Source: Polynucleobacter sp. AP-Melu-500A-A1 (GTDB lineage Bacteria; Pseudomonadota; Gammaproteobacteria; Burkholderiales; Burkholderiaceae). From it: 64,000 nt of DNA. Made by a program: the position numbers and the translations under genes. The DNA lies in contig NZ_JACVOZ010000003.1 of assembly GCF_018882125.1 (NCBI RefSeq), positions 124,001-188,000 of the forward strand. The letters run 5' to 3'. The number at the start of each line of letters is the position of its first letter. Within the stretch, counting starts at the first letter, position 1. Under the pieces are notes generated by a model. It had not been told where the DNA came from, ran no database searches, and saw only the letters and a program-made list of their open reading frames with translations. Below, one piece after another: positions 26,790 through 35,344 of this stretch.

Positions 26790-26803
26790 TTGATCATGGT
26801 CAA
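26790..26803. promoter_or_regulatory. FNR/CRP-type inverted repeat upstream of the Tat-target gene
   Basis: TTGATCATGGTCAA differs from the FNR consensus TTGAT-N4-ATCAA only in one half-site base. It is centred about 30 bp upstream of the Tat-target start codon, which is too close for classical activation at -41.5 unless the start or promoter lies elsewhere. It may be a repressor site or chance. Confidence 0.35.
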
Positions 26804-26886
26804 GTGTAATTGGTAATTGCATTTTTGACATATTTAAGTCATAAAAAGATGCTAAGAGGACTAGACATTTATATTGCAATGCAACA

Positions 26887-27525
26887 TCAAATCATGTCAA
26901 ATCCTTGGGCTTCGATTGCCAGAAATTCGCGCGTTAACGATGCAACTGGGTGGTAGAGGTGCATCTCTGGAATATCTTCTATTGCATCGCACAAGTTGTC
27001 ATACCAGGGACGTACGTAGGAATTAAAAAAAACCTTTTGATTTGTAAGGTTTGATATCTCAACGTCATCCCCAGCGATCAGGTATCTCATTACCTCGCAG
27101 AGTGCTGAAATATGATCCTCGGTTTCAGTAATCTCCTCCGCCGCTTCAAGACCAAATTCCTCTAAAGCCTTGCGGATACTGACTAAGGGCTTTTCATTTA
27201 AGTGGCCCGCCAAGTAATAGGAACCGTTAAGAACGACATTAGGCTTACCTACGCTAATGAAATTCAAGTCAAACTCCTCACGCCAGGCCTTTGCAGAATT
27301 ATTTTTAGCCGCTTCCACCAAATCCATCCAAAGCTTGGCTAAGGGTGCCTCATCAGCAGAATCATGTTGATCAGCAGTCGCTGCAATTTGATCTAAAAGA
27401 ACTTGATCTGGAGGCATCTGAAAAAAGCGCGCAATTAATCCGTATAAGTCAGCCCGCGCCAGATCTTCGGGTAAACCAATGTCTCCCACTTCTGTTGATG
27501 AATTTTCTTTTGCTGTTTCGCTCAT
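26887..27525 (-). CDS. TorD/DmsD-family molybdoenzyme chaperone
   Basis: ATG at 27525 overlaps the stop of the Fe-S protein gene as ATGA and gives 212 residues. Seen: an all-helical TorD-like sequence, with LARADLYGLIARFFQMPPDQ at the start, EFDLNFISVGKPNVVLNGSYYLAGHLNEKPL in the middle and the EDHISALCEVMRYLI segment that includes the family hallmark (E-x-D-H-x). These chaperones bind the Tat signal of a molybdoenzyme and hold it for cofactor insertion before export. The client here should be FdhA. Confidence 0.88.
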   Translation of the reverse strand: MSETAKENSSTEVGDIGLPEDLARADLYGLIARFFQMPPDQVLLDQIAATADQHDSADEAPLAKLWMDLVEAAKNNSAKAWREEFDLNFISVGKPNVVLNGSYYLAGHLNEKPLVSIRKALEEFGLEAAEEITETEDHISALCEVMRYLIAGDDVEISNLTNQKVFFNSYVRPWYDNLCDAIEDIPEMHLYHPVASLTREFLAIEAQGFDMI

Positions 27526-29612
27526 GTCTCTTTTTTCACCATATCTACTACGCGGCAATCGCCACACATCTTCAACCTATCCATTGCAGACCCTGAGAAT
27601 GCGCCGTGTGCGCCCAACTTTGACAACATCAAGTCAACCATCTTCAGTGTTCCAAATGGCTTGCCGCAGCTAATGCAATGAAAAGCTTGAGTTTCATTTA
27701 AGACCATCTTTTGCTTGCGCTGCTCGACCGTCAAAAGACGGGGATTAAGAACCAATGCATGCTCGGGACAGGTCTGCGCACAAATGCCGCATTGAACACA
27801 CTGCTTTTCGATAAAAGAAAGTATTGGCTCATCCGGATTGTCTAATAAAGCACCTTCAGGACAACTGCTTACACAAGACATACATAAAGTACAGGCATCC
27901 TTATTGATAGTCAGGCCGCCCAGTAAGGAAGATTTAGGCAAAACAACGCCAGCCTCTGGTAATGGCGTCTTTGCGTATTTTTGTAAATATTCCAAGACCG
28001 CTTCTACAGTTTCTCTTTTTTGAAGAGATAGGCCAAAGCTTGCCGGTGGGCAAAGGGCGGCTAGTGAACCGCGTTGACGCAAAATGCCCATCGCCTTGGA
28101 GACAGTTTGCAAGTCACTCACTGAATGGGCCTCTATCAAATGAACGCGTGCATCAAAACCGTAGGCTTGCAAGATTGCATTCGCAAGATCTGCTTGAGTT
28201 TTTAGGGCCTCACGATAAGCGGGATCTTCTTCACCACTCAGTAAAAGAGTGATTTCAGAAAAGCCATAACTCAAGGCGCCTAGCCATAGATCCAAACCAG
28301 TAGAAGCGATGTGCTCTATTCCATAAGGAATGACAAAAGATGGCAAGCCCTCAAACTGCTTTGGTAGAACATGTGCTGAGCGACCCAGACCATCTATTAA
28401 TTGGGTGCCAGCTTTCAATGTATGCAAAAGCAAGCTAGGAGCAAGCGCTTGATTAAGTTTTTTAGCCTCAGCCGAATAGACCGTTACCAAGGCTTTTAAT
28501 TCTTTTCCTTGGTGCACTACGCTCGGATAGTTGTAACGCATTGCACCCGATGGACAAACCGTTGCACAAGCTCCACACCCCATGCATAAATTTGGATTAA
28601 CTTCAACACTACCTTGACCACCTTTGAATAGCGAAGAGATGGCACCTGTTGAACAAACATCCGAACAGGCGCTACACCCTACTTTGCCGTTGCGGCCATG
28701 GGCGCATACTTTCTCGTTATACGTAAAATATTTAGGCTTTTCAAACTCGCCCACCTTCTCTAGCAATTGATTGACTAGTAAGGCTTGCTCAAGAGGATCT
28801 TTGCCTGGAGCAAAGTATCCTTGCGGCGTTTGGCTCATGCGCATTTTTGGGTCAGCACGTAAATCTAAAATCAAATCAAATTCTGAATTACGCTGGCGAT
28901 CTACTCGATCAAAAGAAATGGCACCAATACTCGCGCACGCAGTGACACAAGCTCGATGTGATTTGCATTTGTTTAAATCAATCTGAAATGAAAGATCAAT
29001 GGCATTTTCAGGACAGACTTCAACGCAAGCCCCGCAACGAGTACACATTTCAGGATCAATTGGATTTTGTAAATCCCAATCGACAGAAAATTTACCCAAA
29101 TAGCCATCTAATTTGCTTATTGAGCCGCTATAGATAGGATAGTTTCGTACAAGCGGTAAATCGCCAGGCTCGGTACAAAGAACAGACACATCCAATGAAT
29201 CACATAATTTTTCAGCCCAGGGTATAGCCTGACTTCCAGCACCAACAATTAATAGTCTGCCTTGGCTTTCATAATTGACTACCGGCACAGGTTCCGCTTG
29301 TGGCATCTCTGCCAAAGCCAAGAGAGCAGCAATCTTCGGAGTAGATTGATTTGACTCTTGCGTCCAGCCCGCTACTTCTCGAATATTGACAAAACGTAAG
29401 GGTGATACCAGTGGCTTATCTGCTTGTGCGGCTAGCTCACCAAATAAAGCGACTTCTTGAGTGCAAGCAACCACTAGCTCCTCTGAACCATCCAAAGCTT
29501 TTAAAAAAGAGCCGACTTCCTGCCTGCACAAAGACCGATGTATTGGTATGCCTAATGTCTTAGGATCCAAAGCCATAGTGCCATTACAGTTACAAACTAA
29601 TTTTTGACTCAT
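27522..29612 (-). CDS. Multi-cluster 4Fe-4S accessory protein of the formate dehydrogenase operon
   Basis: A 696-residue protein with at least five ferredoxin-type 4Fe-4S motifs: CTRCGACVEVCPENAI near 190, CSDVCSTGAI and CMGCGACATVCPSGAM near 335-365, CTLCMSCVSSCPEGAL and CVQCGICAQTCPEHAL near 585-630, plus an N-terminal CNCNG. A CISCGKPFG and CGDCR pair close the C-terminus and could bind metal. It has no signal peptide, so it is cytoplasmic. Proteins of this type accompany betaproteobacterial formate dehydrogenases; their reaction is not established. Electron supply during maturation is one possibility. It is joined to the chaperone gene by a 4-bp overlap. Confidence 0.82.
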   Translation of the reverse strand: MSQKLVCNCNGTMALDPKTLGIPIHRSLCRQEVGSFLKALDGSEELVVACTQEVALFGELAAQADKPLVSPLRFVNIREVAGWTQESNQSTPKIAALLALAEMPQAEPVPVVNYESQGRLLIVGAGSQAIPWAEKLCDSLDVSVLCTEPGDLPLVRNYPIYSGSISKLDGYLGKFSVDWDLQNPIDPEMCTRCGACVEVCPENAIDLSFQIDLNKCKSHRACVTACASIGAISFDRVDRQRNSEFDLILDLRADPKMRMSQTPQGYFAPGKDPLEQALLVNQLLEKVGEFEKPKYFTYNEKVCAHGRNGKVGCSACSDVCSTGAISSLFKGGQGSVEVNPNLCMGCGACATVCPSGAMRYNYPSVVHQGKELKALVTVYSAEAKKLNQALAPSLLLHTLKAGTQLIDGLGRSAHVLPKQFEGLPSFVIPYGIEHIASTGLDLWLGALSYGFSEITLLLSGEEDPAYREALKTQADLANAILQAYGFDARVHLIEAHSVSDLQTVSKAMGILRQRGSLAALCPPASFGLSLQKRETVEAVLEYLQKYAKTPLPEAGVVLPKSSLLGGLTINKDACTLCMSCVSSCPEGALLDNPDEPILSFIEKQCVQCGICAQTCPEHALVLNPRLLTVEQRKQKMVLNETQAFHCISCGKPFGTLKMVDLMLSKLGAHGAFSGSAMDRLKMCGDCRVVDMVKKET

Positions 29613-30172
29613 GACTTATCTTCAGTAATATTTTTCTTTTGAGCGAGATGATCAGTCGCATTATCCGTACCCTGCTTTTGCGGGGATGGTTGGGATGTTA
29701 AATCAGTTTTCGGTTGAGGATCAGAAACACCATTTGCTAACTTTTCAATTGGAGCAACTTGATCTACCGCTTTATTGGAATCCTGCGTCTCATTGTCAGC
29801 GGTTTTGAAGAGCCCCAATAAATCACTTTGAACCAGCCCTCGTAACATTTCTGGGGGTAGTAGTTCGGGATTCGTATAGTCATCAATATAGATATCTAAA
29901 CCATCCATCACATTAAAGTGCGGATCGCTAAACATTTTCTTGAGGGCAGCTTGCTGAACTGCAGGATCAACATCGGCACGCATAAAGGCAGAGAAGTCAG
30001 GATCAAAACGATCTATTTTTTCGACATCTTCGAGCGTTACTGGTGGGGGCGTCTGCACCTCTGGAATTGCTGGTGCAATTGATTTGGCTGATTCCTGACC
30101 ATCATCCTTGATCTCATCTTCTTTACCAGCCTTACGCTTTGACCAGCGACTTAAAAATCCATCTGTCATCAT
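29609..30172 (-). CDS. DUF3306 domain protein
   Basis: This 187-residue protein starts GFLSRWSKRKAGK, typical of DUF3306, followed by an acidic linker and the conserved core FDPDFSAFMRADVDPAVQQAALKKMFSDPHFNVMDGLDIYIDDYTNPELLP at about 57-105. The C-terminal third is polar, low-complexity and likely disordered. The family occurs with DUF3305 and formate dehydrogenase genes; function unknown. It overlaps the DUF3305 gene and the Fe-S protein gene by 4 bp each. Confidence 0.85.
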   Translation of the reverse strand: MMTDGFLSRWSKRKAGKEDEIKDDGQESAKSIAPAIPEVQTPPPVTLEDVEKIDRFDPDFSAFMRADVDPAVQQAALKKMFSDPHFNVMDGLDIYIDDYTNPELLPPEMLRGLVQSDLLGLFKTADNETQDSNKAVDQVAPIEKLANGVSDPQPKTDLTSQPSPQKQGTDNATDHLAQKKNITEDKS

Positions 30173-30708
30173 TCCTCCGCAGGGCGCTGTGCGCCCTTAA
30201 ATGATGCTGGCCGATGACGCTTCTTAGGTTCTGGATGGTAATGTTCATTCACATATTCTTGTAACCAGGAAGCATGTTCAGAGCTCATTGGTACAGAGTC
30301 GACTGATTCACCACCATCCAATAAACGCGCTGCCTCGTTATAGCTAAGAACAATACGATGAGGGACAGCAAAAGTAGGTTCGGAGTTTGCAATCGCAATA
30401 GATTGCTCATCCAAATAGCGGCCATAGTCTTCTTCTAGGCGCCACATGACAAACCAACATGGCGTCGTTGCTGAGACATTGAGATAGTAGCCCTCAGCCT
30501 CATCAAGAAATAGATTTAACTCATAGCCGGTAAATAACCAAGATTCCCCATCTGCATCCCGACCTAAAAACTGACCAATAATTTTATTTGACTCAAAGTC
30601 TTGAGAATGAAATTGTCCAAAATCTGGCAATACTTCTTGAGGCACCCATCGATATGAAATCCATGGGTTATCGATATTTTGCTTACGCATCAATACTGCA
30701 AAGCGCAT
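30169..30708 (-). CDS. DUF3305 domain protein
   Basis: The 179-residue protein has the DUF3305 pattern: a start with RFAVLMRKQNIDNPWISYRWVPQEVLP, then LFLDEAEGYYLNVSATTPCWFVMWRLEE and ending with a basic tail. No signal peptide or membrane segment is seen. The family is found almost entirely in formate dehydrogenase clusters beside DUF3306, and its role is unknown. Assembly or cofactor handling is the natural guess from context. It follows the Mrp gene by 14 bp and overlaps DUF3306 by 4 bp. Confidence 0.85.
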   Translation of the reverse strand: MRFAVLMRKQNIDNPWISYRWVPQEVLPDFGQFHSQDFESNKIIGQFLGRDADGESWLFTGYELNLFLDEAEGYYLNVSATTPCWFVMWRLEEDYGRYLDEQSIAIANSEPTFAVPHRIVLSYNEAARLLDGGESVDSVPMSSEHASWLQEYVNEHYHPEPKKRHRPASFKGAQRPAEE

Positions 30709-30722
30709 AAATACTCAGAGCC

Positions 30723-31811
30723 TCAGGTGTTTTGTACAACGATGCTAGGAAATTTACTGCTCATATCTTTTGAGAGAGTAGCAACTCGAATGGCAACTTG
30801 TCTAGCGATGTTTTTATAGATGTCGCTAATTGCTCCATCAGGGTCTGCAACCACTGTTGGGCGCCCAGCATCAGCCTGCTCTCGAATCGAAAGGTTTAAA
30901 GGTAAGGCGCCCAAAAAGTCAACGCCATACTCCTTACACATTTTTTCACCGCCACCAGATCCGAAAATATGCTCTTCATGGCCGCATTGAGTACATACAT
31001 AGGTGCTCATATTTTCAATAATGCCAACAATTGGTACACCAACTTTTTCAAACATCTTGAGGCCCTTGCGAGCGTCAAGCAAAGCGATATCTTGAGGAGT
31101 TGTCACAATGACCGCTCCCGTTACAGGAACCTTTTGAGACAAGGTCAATTGAATATCGCCTGTGCCTGGGGGCATATCAACAATGAGGTAATCCAAATCA
31201 CGCCAGCGCGTTTGACGAAGCAATTGCTCTAAGGCAGAAGTCACCATCGGGCCACGCCAAACCATTGGCGCATCTTCTTCTATTAAGAAGCCAATTGAGC
31301 TGGCCTGCAAGCCATGGCCTTCCATTGGCTCTATCGTATTTTCTTCAAGCGATTCTGGTCTTCCAGTAATGCCTAACATCATTGGTTGACTAGGGCCGTA
31401 GATATCTGCATCCAGAATGCCTACTTGTGCGCCTTCAGCAGCTAATGCCAAAGCCAAGTTCACGGCAGTCGTCGATTTACCCACACCACCTTTGCCACTT
31501 GCAACTGCGATGATGTTTTTAACGCCAGGCAATAATTTAACGCCGCGCTGGACTGAATGTGCGACGATCTGACTAGTGACACTAACGCTGACATTTTTAA
31601 CATCAGGTAATTCACGCAAAACTTGGATGACGGATTTTCGAACAGTGTCAAACTGACTTTTGGCTGGATAGCCCAAAGCAATCTCAAGAGAAATTTCGTC
31701 ATTCTCTACGCGTAAATTCTTAACGTTCTTAGCCGTTACGTAATCAATTTTAGTATTTGGGTCGACTAAGCCTTTGAGGGCTGCTTGAACCGCTTCAACT
31801 GTAACTGCCAC
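30723..31811 (-). CDS. apbC: Mrp/ApbC iron-sulfur cluster carrier ATPase
   Basis: A GTG start at 31811 follows AGGAGA and gives 362 residues. Seen: an N-terminal MIP18/DUF59 domain (about 1-85), the deviant Walker A motif GKGGVGKST near 108, DADIYGPSQPMMLG, DMPPGTGDIQL, and the cluster-binding pair CTQC near 272. Mrp proteins hold and transfer 4Fe-4S clusters to target enzymes. It is the most upstream gene of the formate dehydrogenase block. The enzyme subunits and accessory protein need many clusters, so joint transcription makes sense. Confidence 0.92.
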   Translation of the reverse strand: MAVTVEAVQAALKGLVDPNTKIDYVTAKNVKNLRVENDEISLEIALGYPAKSQFDTVRKSVIQVLRELPDVKNVSVSVTSQIVAHSVQRGVKLLPGVKNIIAVASGKGGVGKSTTAVNLALALAAEGAQVGILDADIYGPSQPMMLGITGRPESLEENTIEPMEGHGLQASSIGFLIEEDAPMVWRGPMVTSALEQLLRQTRWRDLDYLIVDMPPGTGDIQLTLSQKVPVTGAVIVTTPQDIALLDARKGLKMFEKVGVPIVGIIENMSTYVCTQCGHEEHIFGSGGGEKMCKEYGVDFLGALPLNLSIREQADAGRPTVVADPDGAISDIYKNIARQVAIRVATLSKDMSSKFPSIVVQNT

Positions 31812-31975
31812 TGCTCTCTCCTAAGAAGTTGCTCCTCATTTGAGGGGTCTTAAAGTAAATCTTGTTATTTATTGCGAATATTTACTTAGTAGGTAGGTTA
31901 ACCGCACAAAGATTATTTTGCTTGTAGGGGGATTAAGTAGCCATTAAATGCTTCACCTCAAATTGGCGATACGCA

Positions 31976-32170
31976 TCAAGCTAAAACCGGAAATCCTGCC
32001 TCAGTAATTAACTGACTGGCTTGTGCAGGCGTCAAAGTAGTTTCTAAATTCACCATCTGAGTTGCTAAATCTGCTTGCACTGTTGCCTGAGGATCCTGGG
32101 ATTGCACTGCTCTAGTGACGGCATTAATACAGCCTCCACAGGTCATACCAGATACTTTGAGAGTCAACAT
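31976..32170 (-). CDS. copZ: CopZ-like heavy-metal-associated domain protein
   Basis: This 64-residue protein is a single HMA domain: SGMTCGGCINAV with Cys11 and Cys14 as metal ligands, and the usual beta-alpha-beta-beta-alpha-beta length. Such proteins bind Cu(I) in the cytoplasm and pass it to a copper ATPase. It is divergent from copA with 50 bp between the start codons, so a shared copper-responsive promoter region is likely. I did not recognise a clear CueR-type palindrome there. Confidence 0.85.
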   Translation of the reverse strand: MLTLKVSGMTCGGCINAVTRAVQSQDPQATVQADLATQMVNLETTLTPAQASQLITEAGFPVLA

Positions 32171-32220
32171 AGGAAGCCTTTGCGCTTAAATGGTTAGATA
32201 TGCAGTAGATTATCTTCTAT

Positions 32221-34494
32221 ATGGTTACTCCAAAAGACATGGATTCAGAGCTATTTACCCTAGACATCGGTGGAATGACCTGTGCTTCCTGCGTCGGGCG
32301 GGTTGAAAAGGCGCTAGATAAGATCCCAGGGGTAGAGGCAGCGACAGTCAATTTAGCTACTGAACAAGCCAGAATTCGGCTAAAAATGGGATCAGGAACT
32401 CAAATTCAAGATGTCATCGCCCAGGTAGAAAAAACCGGCTATGAAGCCAAACTAACTACCCCTCATGGCAATGGTGATTTAGCGCCTGCCAAAACCTTTT
32501 GGGGTTCTGATGGTTTAGGGCGGGTCTTACTAGCCTTTGCCCTCTCTGCACCCCTTTTCTTGCCCATGTTTCTCATGCCCTTTGGGATTCACTGGGCCCT
32601 GTCTCCCAAATGGCAACTCCTACTAGCAACTCCTGTCCAATTCTTTCTAGGTTGGCGCTTCTATAAGGCCGGATTTAAAGCGCTAATGTCTGGCGTAGGC
32701 AATATGGATTTATTGGTAGCTTTAGGGACTAGTGCAGCCTATGGTCTGAGCATTTATCAAATGTTGGATTCCCCTCATGCTAGCCATGAGCTCTACTTTG
32801 AGGGCTCCGCTGTCATTATTTGCATGGTACTACTTGGTAAATGGCTTGAAGCTCGAGCAAAACAACAAACGAGTGAGGCAATCAGAGCACTGCAAAAACT
32901 CTGGCCAGAGCATGCCAAAGTACTAGACCCCCAGATATTTATTGCCGAAGGCGCGCCCTTAGATCAATATCGCGATCTACCGCTTGAACAAGTCTTTCCA
33001 AAAGATCGCATCTTGGTTTTGCCTGGAGAGCGCATTCCGGTAGACGGCCTTGTTCTGATAGGCAAGAGTCATGTCGATGAATCGCTTCTCACTGGTGAAA
33101 GTAATCCAGTGAAAAAACAAGTGGGTACTAAGGTCATCGGTGGAGCATTAAATGGAGAAGGTGTGCTCGTCATAGAGGCACAAGCAGTGGGAGTTGAAAG
33201 CGTGCTCTCTAAAATCATTTCACTGGTTGAGGATGCGCAAACTCAAAAGGCACCAATACAGAAATTGGTTGATCAGGTCAGCGCTATTTTTGTACCTAGC
33301 GTGATCATCATCGCCATTATTGCCGGTATAGCAAATTGGCTTTATTTCGATTCTGCTTCAATCGCTATTTTGCGTGCAGTATCTGTATTAGTCATTGCTT
33401 GTCCTTGCGCACTTGGCTTAGCAACTCCCGCAGCCATCATGGCGGGTACCGGAGTGGCAGCGCGCTTTGGTATTTTAATTAAAGATCCACAGGTACTTGA
33501 GCAAGCACATCGTCTGAGTATCGTTGCGTTTGATAAGACGGGCACACTGACGATTGGTAAGCCTCGATTACTTACCCTCATTCCTTTTGTCAGCTCAATC
33601 AGTTCTGCTGATATTTTGGCTACTGCTGCAGGCTTACAACTCGGGAGTGAGCATCCTCTAGCGAAAGCCCTATTAGATGCCGCCAAAGTACAAGGTCTTG
33701 CACCCATACCTCCAATGGCCAGCAAAGCCCTTGCCGGCATCGGGATTGAAGGCAGGCCCACAGCAGGCCCTTGGGAAAATCAAACGCTATGCCTCCAAAG
33801 TGTTGCCTCACTAAAAGCAAATCCTTATATCGCAGCAATCTTAGAAAAGGCCCATTCTTGTTTTGAGTCTGGTCAAACAGTTTCGGTTCTCATGAATACT
33901 GCACAGCCCTCAACTCCAATAGCGCTGATTGGTTTTGGTGATGAGCTCAAAGCGAATGCCAAAGAAGCCATTAAGGCACTTCACCATTTACAGATTCGTA
34001 CAGTCATGCTCTCAGGTGATAACCAAGCAGCTGCCGATCGCGTAGGTAAGTCTATAGGAATTGATGAAGTTTTTGCGCAAATCATGCCGAGTGATAAAGC
34101 GCAGATTATTCGTAAACTCCAGATATCAGACTCTCACCAACGTCAATGGGTCGCGATGGTAGGTGATGGCGTTAACGATGCCCCCGCACTTGCTGCTGCT
34201 GATGTAGGGATGGCAATGTCGACAGGTACTGATGTCGCCATGCAAGCTGCAGGCATCACCCTCATGCGAGGGGACCCTACTTTAGTTGCAGATGCAATTG
34301 ATATCTCCAAGAAAACTTGGAACAAAATTCGTCAAAATTTATTTTGGGCATTTGCGTTCAATACCACTGGCATTCCATTGGCGGCGCTTGGCTATCTCTC
34401 ACCCATGCTCGCTGGAAGCGCGATGGCTTTATCCAGTTTTTGCGTGCTAAGTAATGCACTCTTACTAAAACGTTGGCGCCCCTCTCATCGTTAA
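32221..34494 (+). CDS. copA: Copper-translocating P-type ATPase
   Basis: A 757-residue P1B-type ATPase. Seen: one N-terminal metal-binding domain with Cys21 and Cys24 (GMTCASC), eight expected membrane helices, the intramembrane CPC motif at 394-396 (ACPCALGLATPAA), the phosphorylated Asp438 in DKTGTLT, SEHPLAKAL in the nucleotide domain and GDGVNDAPALAAAD. CPC with these helices indicates Cu(I) export from cytoplasm to periplasm. It sits divergently from the CopZ-like gene and converges with the DUF3047 gene. Confidence 0.94.
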   Translation: MVTPKDMDSELFTLDIGGMTCASCVGRVEKALDKIPGVEAATVNLATEQARIRLKMGSGTQIQDVIAQVEKTGYEAKLTTPHGNGDLAPAKTFWGSDGLGRVLLAFALSAPLFLPMFLMPFGIHWALSPKWQLLLATPVQFFLGWRFYKAGFKALMSGVGNMDLLVALGTSAAYGLSIYQMLDSPHASHELYFEGSAVIICMVLLGKWLEARAKQQTSEAIRALQKLWPEHAKVLDPQIFIAEGAPLDQYRDLPLEQVFPKDRILVLPGERIPVDGLVLIGKSHVDESLLTGESNPVKKQVGTKVIGGALNGEGVLVIEAQAVGVESVLSKIISLVEDAQTQKAPIQKLVDQVSAIFVPSVIIIAIIAGIANWLYFDSASIAILRAVSVLVIACPCALGLATPAAIMAGTGVAARFGILIKDPQVLEQAHRLSIVAFDKTGTLTIGKPRLLTLIPFVSSISSADILATAAGLQLGSEHPLAKALLDAAKVQGLAPIPPMASKALAGIGIEGRPTAGPWENQTLCLQSVASLKANPYIAAILEKAHSCFESGQTVSVLMNTAQPSTPIALIGFGDELKANAKEAIKALHHLQIRTVMLSGDNQAAADRVGKSIGIDEVFAQIMPSDKAQIIRKLQISDSHQRQWVAMVGDGVNDAPALAAADVGMAMSTGTDVAMQAAGITLMRGDPTLVADAIDISKKTWNKIRQNLFWAFAFNTTGIPLAALGYLSPMLAGSAMALSSFCVLSNALLLKRWRPSHR

Positions 34495-34515
34495 AAATCT
34501 TACTTTTGATTTTTA
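34492..34515. terminator. Probable bidirectional terminator between copA and the DUF3047 gene
   Basis: A perfect 8-bp inverted repeat, TAAAAATC (34492-34499) with GATTTTTA (34508-34515), lies across the 5-bp gap between the converging genes. It is AT-rich, with T-rich right arms on both strands, and its stability is modest. Confidence 0.4.
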
Positions 34516-35297
34516 CGAATCAACTCGATATCCCCGTAATACGCCTTAGTCTCTGACTTAGTGTTATCCGTATCCGTTAGTAAGGCAATCCCAATTACTT
34601 CCCCAGGGGTCTCTCCATAGGCAGAACGAAAATCCGCTTCTAGGTCACGCTGATGCAAATGCCATACGCCTATTTTTTCCCAGCCAGAGTCCACCACAAT
34701 CATTTTGATACGTGAAGTGTGGGGATTATCGACAATGGTATTCACAGGAGATTTTCCAGACCAGATATACATCAAAGTGGCATAAGGTAATTCTTGTCCA
34801 CTAATTAGATGAGCCATCTCAAAAGTCATTTTTTCTTTGAAGGATAGCTTTGATTTATTGCCATCAAATGCCACCAAAATTCTTAAGGGGGAATCATCAT
34901 GAACTCGATCAGTATTGTCGGCCGTAATAATCGGTCCCGTTGCCTTCCACTCCCACTTCAGCCATAAATTTTGTGCTGACTTAGGGCGCAGCTTAACTGC
35001 CAAGCCAGAGGCAGACGTTTTTGAGTTAGCACTCAGAACGGTTCTACCTTGATAATTTTCTAAGCGATAAACCGTATTCTTTTTATTAGGGGCAATGCGA
35101 TAAAAACTCCAACCGGAGGGCATTCCCTCTTGGGGTGTCTGTGTTGAGAATTTGGGTAACTCTTCTTGCGTAGCAACCTGATCAATATTGAAGGTCTGTC
35201 CAGATTCATCCTGCAGTTTGCCGCCACCAAAGCCCGAGCAACCTGCCAACACAATAAAGGTGGCAAACGCTAAGGGAAGACGTAAACACGTAAACAT
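34500..35297 (-). CDS. DUF3047 lipoprotein
   Basis: ATG at 35297 gives 265 residues and a lipoprotein signal, with lipobox LAGC and acylated Cys near residue 20; the longer frame overlaps the divergent glycosyltransferase gene. The mature part matches DUF3047: LRPKSAQNLWLKWEWKA, DSPLRILVAFDGNKS, YIWSGKSPVNTIV and GIALLTDTDNTKSETKAYYGDI, a beta-rich jelly-roll-like pattern. The function of the family is unknown; a carbohydrate-binding-like fold is suspected. It converges with copA. Confidence 0.82.
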   Translation of the reverse strand: MFTCLRLPLAFATFIVLAGCSGFGGGKLQDESGQTFNIDQVATQEELPKFSTQTPQEGMPSGWSFYRIAPNKKNTVYRLENYQGRTVLSANSKTSASGLAVKLRPKSAQNLWLKWEWKATGPIITADNTDRVHDDSPLRILVAFDGNKSKLSFKEKMTFEMAHLISGQELPYATLMYIWSGKSPVNTIVDNPHTSRIKMIVVDSGWEKIGVWHLHQRDLEADFRSAYGETPGEVIGIALLTDTDNTKSETKAYYGDIELIRKNQK

Positions 35298-35344
35298 CCC
35301 TTGATTGTCCCAAAGATTAGAGTAAGTGCGTCTAAAATCTGAGC

